Of a DNA stretch of 64,000 nucleotides, positions 59,213 to 64,000 are shown one piece after another. Every line of letters starts with the position of its first letter. Position 1 is the first letter of the stretch. A model generated the notes under the pieces. It searched no databases, was not told the origin of the DNA, and worked only from the letters and a program-made list of their open reading frames with translations. The position numbers and the translations under genes were made by a program. The stretch is from Persicaria tinctoria (Eukaryota; Streptophyta; Magnoliopsida; Caryophyllales; Polygonaceae). Where the stretch lies: the NCBI GenBank assembly GCA_037127255.1, contig JBANSL010000009.1, positions 29,084,475-29,148,474 of the forward strand, given 5' to 3'.

Positions 59213-61011
59213 CAACCTTTGTGGCTAGACCAATAAGCAAATTTGGATCCATTGTTGGGGTAAACCATATTTGGTAAAATAGTGCCTTTTGGGACCCAAA
59301 CTTGTGTTATCCGTTCTTTTCTCAAATGAACAGGAAATGTATTACGAATAATGTATGGATCCTTTCTTCTATAAGGGCAGGTCTCTTTTACATGTCCCTT
59401 TCTAGCACAATGGTGACATATAGGAGAGGTTCTGCTTCCTTTAGCCTTTACCAAAGTGGTAATGTGTTGCTTCTTTAAAAACTTTGGATTGTAACCAATA
59501 CCACTTTTGTTTAGAGAGCTTTGTTGCTCACCCAACATCTTATCGAGAGTGCCTTTGGATTTGGTAAAAAATATGAGAGCTGTCTGTTGGTCTAGAATCT
59601 TATTATTTAGGGAGATCTTCTCGTTCTCTAAGTCATGATGCACATTTCTTAGAGAGGAGAGATCTTGCTTGAGTTAAGATTTCTCCGAATCAAGCGTCTT
59701 GACTTTAATGTCAAGACCTGAATAAGAAGCTTCAAGACCTTTGACCCTCATAGACAGATCCTCAATAGTTCTTTCCTCGTCCACAGTTCTCTTAATAAGA
59801 ATGTTAGTTTGGGCAATAAGCTTCTCTTCATTGGCAATCATATTTGAAAGGAATTCCGATAATACCTCTTTTGGACTTTCCATAAGTTCTCTTACAGTAG
59901 CTTCAAGCTTTTCATCGTGGGATCCATCTTTTGAGGCCATAAGACAGATGTTGGCCTTCTCATCATCGGAGTCAGAGTCGGAATCACTCCAAGTAGCCAC
60001 CATGGCTTTCTTCTTCCATTTGTCACCTTTCTTGGGCTGGCTCTTTGTCTTTTGAGGGCAGTCCTTCACAAGATGATCTGTTTCACCACATTCAAAACAA
60101 GACAACGGTTTAGTCTTCTTTTCATACTTGTTGTATTGAGGCTTACCTCGAAATTTTGAAGACTCTGATCCATCCTTGTTGTTGAATTGCTTCTTCATTT
60201 TGAGAATTCTAGCAAGGCCTCTTGTGATAAGAGCAAAAGGATCATCCTCATCGTCATCCTCATCTTCGAAATCAGATCCATCCTTGGACTCATCATTCTT
60301 CGACTTGAGTGTCAGGTTCTTAGTGCTGGTTGGAAGTTCTCCATCGTCTTCATTAAGGATCATCTCATGCGTGATCAGCTTTCCAAGATGGTCATCAAGG
60401 GGTAGAGTGGTGAGGTCCTGGGCTTCCTCTATAGCTGTTACTTTTGGACCCCATTTCTCCTTTGGAAGGCACCTCAGTATCTTCCTTACTTTCTCAACGT
60501 TCGTAAAGCTCTTTCCGAGAGAGTCAAGGTTGTTGGTGATTTCTGTGAATCGTGTGAACATGGCCTTGATTGACTCATCAGACTTCATCTTAAAGAGCTC
60601 GTACTTTCGAAGGAAGATGCTGATCTTGGTGTCTTTTACTTGGCTCGTTCCTTCATAGGTGACGACCAACTTGTCCCAAATCTCTTTAGCTGACCTACAA
60701 GAAGAGATACGGTTAAACTCATCAGTGCTAAGACCACAATAAAGTAAGTTAATAGCCCTGTAGTTCTTGGAGATGGTTTCAAGATCCGCTTGGTTGTATT
60801 CAGACTCCTTCTTTGCAACTTTGGTGTCATTTGGTCCATCCTTCTCTGGAATCTTCGGACCATTCTCTATAATGTTCCAAAGCTCTAGATCTTGGTCTAT
60901 GATCAACATCTTCATCAAAGATCTCCAGTTGACAAAGTTGTTTCCTACAAAGAGTGGCGGTCTGCTTGTGGACCTTCCCTGTGCAAATGCTCCGCTTGCT
61001 TCACCAGACAT
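59212..61011 (-). pseudogene. SIRE-2 gag, one nonsense codon
   Basis: A 600-codon frame starts 45 bp after the PBS. A TAA at 59674-59676 replaces the Glu codon seen in SIRE-1 within the coiled-coil region. Two CCHC knuckles are present (CFECGETDHLVKDC near 60065-60106 and CHHCARKGHVKETC near 59380-59420). Length and order match SIRE-1 gag, and where each copy has a stop the other is open. Confidence 0.93.
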
Positions 61012-61069
61012 GATCGAAAACTCACAAGATTGTTAGATCAAAAGCAGTGAGTAAAGCTCTGATACCAAT

Positions 61070-62070
61070 TGAAGGTTCGATAATATAAAAACAATGTAAT
61101 AAGAAATACTCTAGAAGGGGGTTTGAATAGAGTATGCCCGTTTTTCGCAGAAAGTCTCAAGACTTTTGGAGCTTGTACCAAAACCTTTGAGATAAACCTG
61201 AATCACAAAGTTAAACAATTCGAACCAAGTGCGGAAATAAGGTAAAGCAATAAGTAAAGAACACGAGTAATTGTTTACGAGGTTCAGCGCAACTTGGCCT
61301 ACGTCCCCGCCTAGGGTTCTTCCACAACCCTAGGATTCAAAGGCTTTATTGAATGCTTAGCTTAGGATCCTAATAGCTCACCGAGAAGCCTCTCTCCTAT
61401 ACAATTGCAATCTAGTCAACTCACGTTCCCTTGGAGTCCTAGACCAATCTAGAAGAGCCCCACCTCTCTCAGTTATCTAGTACAATCCTCTAACTCTCGC
61501 AAATCAATAGCCTAGTGCAACTTCCCGAGTTGTAAACTCTCGAGTAACACTTGAAATAAATATATCCTATAAGCTCACAGTGACTCTCAAAGGCTTTGAA
61601 ATAAACAACAAACTCTTGAGCGCTTAGCAGAGAGACACTTGGAAGACAGATCGCTTGAATGAATGAAAGCTCGTGTGTAGCACTTGTATATTCTGTCTTC
61701 TCCTTCCTTTTCTTTATATAATAGCATGGAGCGTGAGGATCTTCAACACCAGATCTCCAACGGCTCTTTCCAATCAGTCATGATCTTCAATCTTCTATAT
61801 ATGGATACTTTGAAACGCCATGATCTATTTTGAACTGATCTCCTCAACATGTATAAGGAAGGATGTAATCTCGAATATACTTCCTGAAATGGTTAGTCAT
61901 TCATATATATATAATATAATGGAAGTATATAATAAGATAAAATAATATACGAATAATAAGATAGGTTTTGTATTTCATCAACTGTTAATGCTCCAAGGCC
62001 TTTGACACAAATATCCAGTCAAAGCCTTTGAAACATCTATTCCGATTTTCATCAATGGAGGGAGTTATCA
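61070..62070 (-). repeat. SIRE-2 5' LTR
   Basis: This is a 1001-bp LTR with minus-strand ends TGATAACTCC and CCTTCA. It closely matches both SIRE-1 LTRs and has a short AT tract like the SIRE-1 3' LTR. Confidence 0.95.
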
Positions 62071-64000
62071 AAAAGTACCAAGAAGGACATCATGGGTGAT
62101 AGATTATAGTCATGCTATGAATAAACCATCATAGAGCACGTATATGGTACAATAGTCATCGTAGGACAAGTACAACACGTGATTATTTAGCGAGTCATAT
62201 TAGAAATCATGAGCTCTATAGGATATTATCAACACATATCGAACATGAATACAATCAAGATACTTCGACTAGATTCATTCTAACATTCATGTGCCATGTG
62301 TATGCGAGATCATGATATAGCGTGGTGTGTAGTCATGCGAGGTGCCAAGTCACACATCTATGCAAGCGCGAGAGGATATTGTAGAGTAAGAGGGAACACT
62401 ACCGAGCGACTATATTATAAGCATGCTAGGACTAACCATTATGGAAAGCAAGTAAATCATCGAATCTAACATCAATCTAATCATGATGAAGTCAACCTTT
62501 TAAGAGAAAAGCGAAAGAGGAGAGTCACACTATCAGGGACCTGTCTCAAGAGAGAATCACAGGCCAGTAAGGTAGGCAAAGCATATATGATCCACATAGG
62601 TCACAACCAAGGGTCCTACATGATACTAATGGCTCAATATACATACAATACATACATGTCTTTGATTGATTACATGGCCATCTGCAAGAGCTCAATCAAT
62701 CACATTCCAATGTTATAGACGCATGGGAGGAAATGCAGTGAGGTATAATACAAGTCTAAGTAACGGGAAATGTGACTAGGTACGTGGACATGAGTTCAAA
62801 TCAAAACATACTAGGATAAAAGATGTATCTTTCAAGACTCAATTATACCAACCTATTCTCCACTCAACGCAAGTAACACACAGCAACATTTATTGAAGAA
62901 TAACCAACAATAGTCTACCTCATGAATACAATTAGATGAGCATACTATAAATTTTGTCACAAAAGGTATGATAATCATCAAGGCCTTATCAATTAGCATG
63001 CTAATGAGATTATTTACGCGCATTCATATAAAGAAGAGTTAATCACACTATCATGCACCAAATTCAGGGGAAAACAACAACCATATAGATTCATATCATG
63101 TGTCTCATGCTTCCAATCCATCATCAACAAAGTCAGTACGATATGTCAAGTAGACATGTTGTGACAACGTATAATCATGATAGAGAGTAAGGCATAATAT
63201 GAGATCTAAGCAGGGTGACTAATCATAAATGCAATAACATGAGCAGCTTTTACTAACGATCATTCGCAAGGTACATGCCAAAGATTTCAAAATTTTGTCA
63301 TCCAATTCAAAGGGAGTCACTGTTACAACCGGACAGAGATCCCTAAGGGCAATCATTGACTTTTCCCAACTGACTCATTACCTCTCTTTCCCGTGGGACT
63401 CTGGTACGACTCTTCATGGCAAGAAGACACTGGTTGGTCATCATAAGAATAAGGAAAGACAGCCCCAGAAACACTTTACTTCTGACTCAAAGTGACAACA
63501 AGAACTTCCAAAACTCACTCAGACAACCTTAATATCCAACCATGATTCCCGACACAATGTAGTTACCAACCCAATTCCCCGTGGAAGACACTGACATCCA
63601 AGGAAATGCTAGATAGAGTTGTCTAGGGGTTAACATAGTGGAAGGAGCTGTTCCACACAAGCTGGGTTTGACCACACAGAAACAAGGGTACTCCCACTAT
63701 CCGATTTGCACATATCAGTCAGTACACATTTAATTGTTAGGCATCCAAATCAGATCTCTAGCATAGCAAGCACTCAGCATAGAATTAGTTAATGACACTC
63801 ATAATCATCTCCTTGGAAACTCCCAAACCCATATGTAAAGAGCAAGCTAGTATTTTATCTACCGTTCCCAACTACACCCAATAGGGGTGATCTAGCGCCT
63901 TTACTACCCACTAGTGTCCCCGTTTAGTCGGTGTTTCTCTTTATTATAAGTCGAGTTCATTACTTAGTCCAATTTCGGTTAGGCATCTTAAGTTCATTTT
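62071..64000. other. intergenic or unidentified repeat DNA
   Basis: I find no gene. The style (no long ORF, many short TCATGATA-type words, a TTTCCCGTGGGACTC block near 63390) suggests non-coding retrotransposon DNA, but no terminus, PBS or domain is visible. The 66-codon ORF at 63295-63495 is not recognised. Confidence 0.4.

Larger units (their letters stand above)
56480..62070 (-). mobile_element. SIRE-2: 3'-truncated SIRE-type Copia element
   Basis: This copy is in the same family as SIRE-1 and in inverted orientation. Its 5' LTR (61070-62070), PBS (61056-61067), gag and most of pol are present. The sequence ends inside RT, so RNase H, the env-like ORF and the 3' LTR are missing. It keeps features SIRE-1 has lost: DSGCS protease, the full integrase core and YVDD. 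It carries its own lesions: one gag stop and two pol frameshifts. With no 3' LTR, no target duplication can be tested. Confidence 0.94.

Noticed and set aside
60176..60658. 160-codon ORF antisense to SIRE-2 gag (with a counterpart at 9427-9909)
   Set aside because: It is mirrored in both copies because gag is conserved there. It has no domain, and its Ser run mirrors the acidic stretch of gag.

Overview
The window is nuclear DNA from a flowering plant, most likely a eudicot. It is dominated by nested and decayed transposable elements. The signs are Ty1/Copia polyproteins with PBSs complementary to plant initiator tRNA-Met, SIRE/Maximus-type Copia elements with an extra env-like ORF, a CACTA (En/Spm) transposon with a TNP2 gene, hAT and Mutator-like non-autonomous elements, and a fragment of plant mitochondrial 18S rRNA. 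The only convincing host gene is a nine-exon, minus-strand, GPI-anchor-type A1 aspartic protease (CDS 20319-23451). I identify no species.

Layout, left to right. 1-1920: AT-rich intergenic DNA with TA microsatellites and a decayed hAT-like MITE. 1921-7596: Copia-A (minus), with LTRs and a GGTTG target duplication; its integrase is interrupted by an antisense mitochondrial rrn18 fragment (4506-5031). 7939-16796: SIRE-1 (plus), with two LTRs and an AATTT target duplication; it has gag, pol and an env-like ORF, all damaged, and has lost most of integrase. 17262-20008: a hAT transposase remnant butts against a Copia RT/RNase H remnant, followed by a Mutator-like MITE (19344-19859) with a 9-bp duplication and an LTR/PBS remnant. 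20319-23600: the aspartic protease gene and its probable TATA box. 25048-28586: a large solo LTR (ATTGT duplication) holding a 698-bp hAT MITE with an 8-bp duplication.

29256-45891: Copia-C (minus), a roughly 5.2-kb element split by an 11.4-kb CACTA element (33474-44866). The CACTA has a damaged TNP2 transposase gene and a second ten-exon gene that ends in a Ulp1-type cysteine peptidase with a complete-looking His-Asp-Cys triad. 46563-51174: Copia-D (minus), which has lost its reverse transcriptase and is interrupted by an LTR-like promoter segment. 51700-54170: a strongly decayed Copia remnant. 54171-56479: a truncated inverted relative of the 25-28 kb solo LTR. It is joined, through a 22-bp duplicated junction, to SIRE-2 (56480-62070, minus), which is truncated inside pol. 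62071-64000: no recognisable gene.

No retroelement here looks autonomous. Two SIRE copies of the same family allow their lesions to be read against each other. They also show a shared gag/pol arrangement in which the gag TGA overlaps a pol ATG (TGATG). Order of events can be read from nesting: Copia-C inserted before the CACTA, the solo LTR before its hAT MITE, and Copia-A before its mitochondrial patch.
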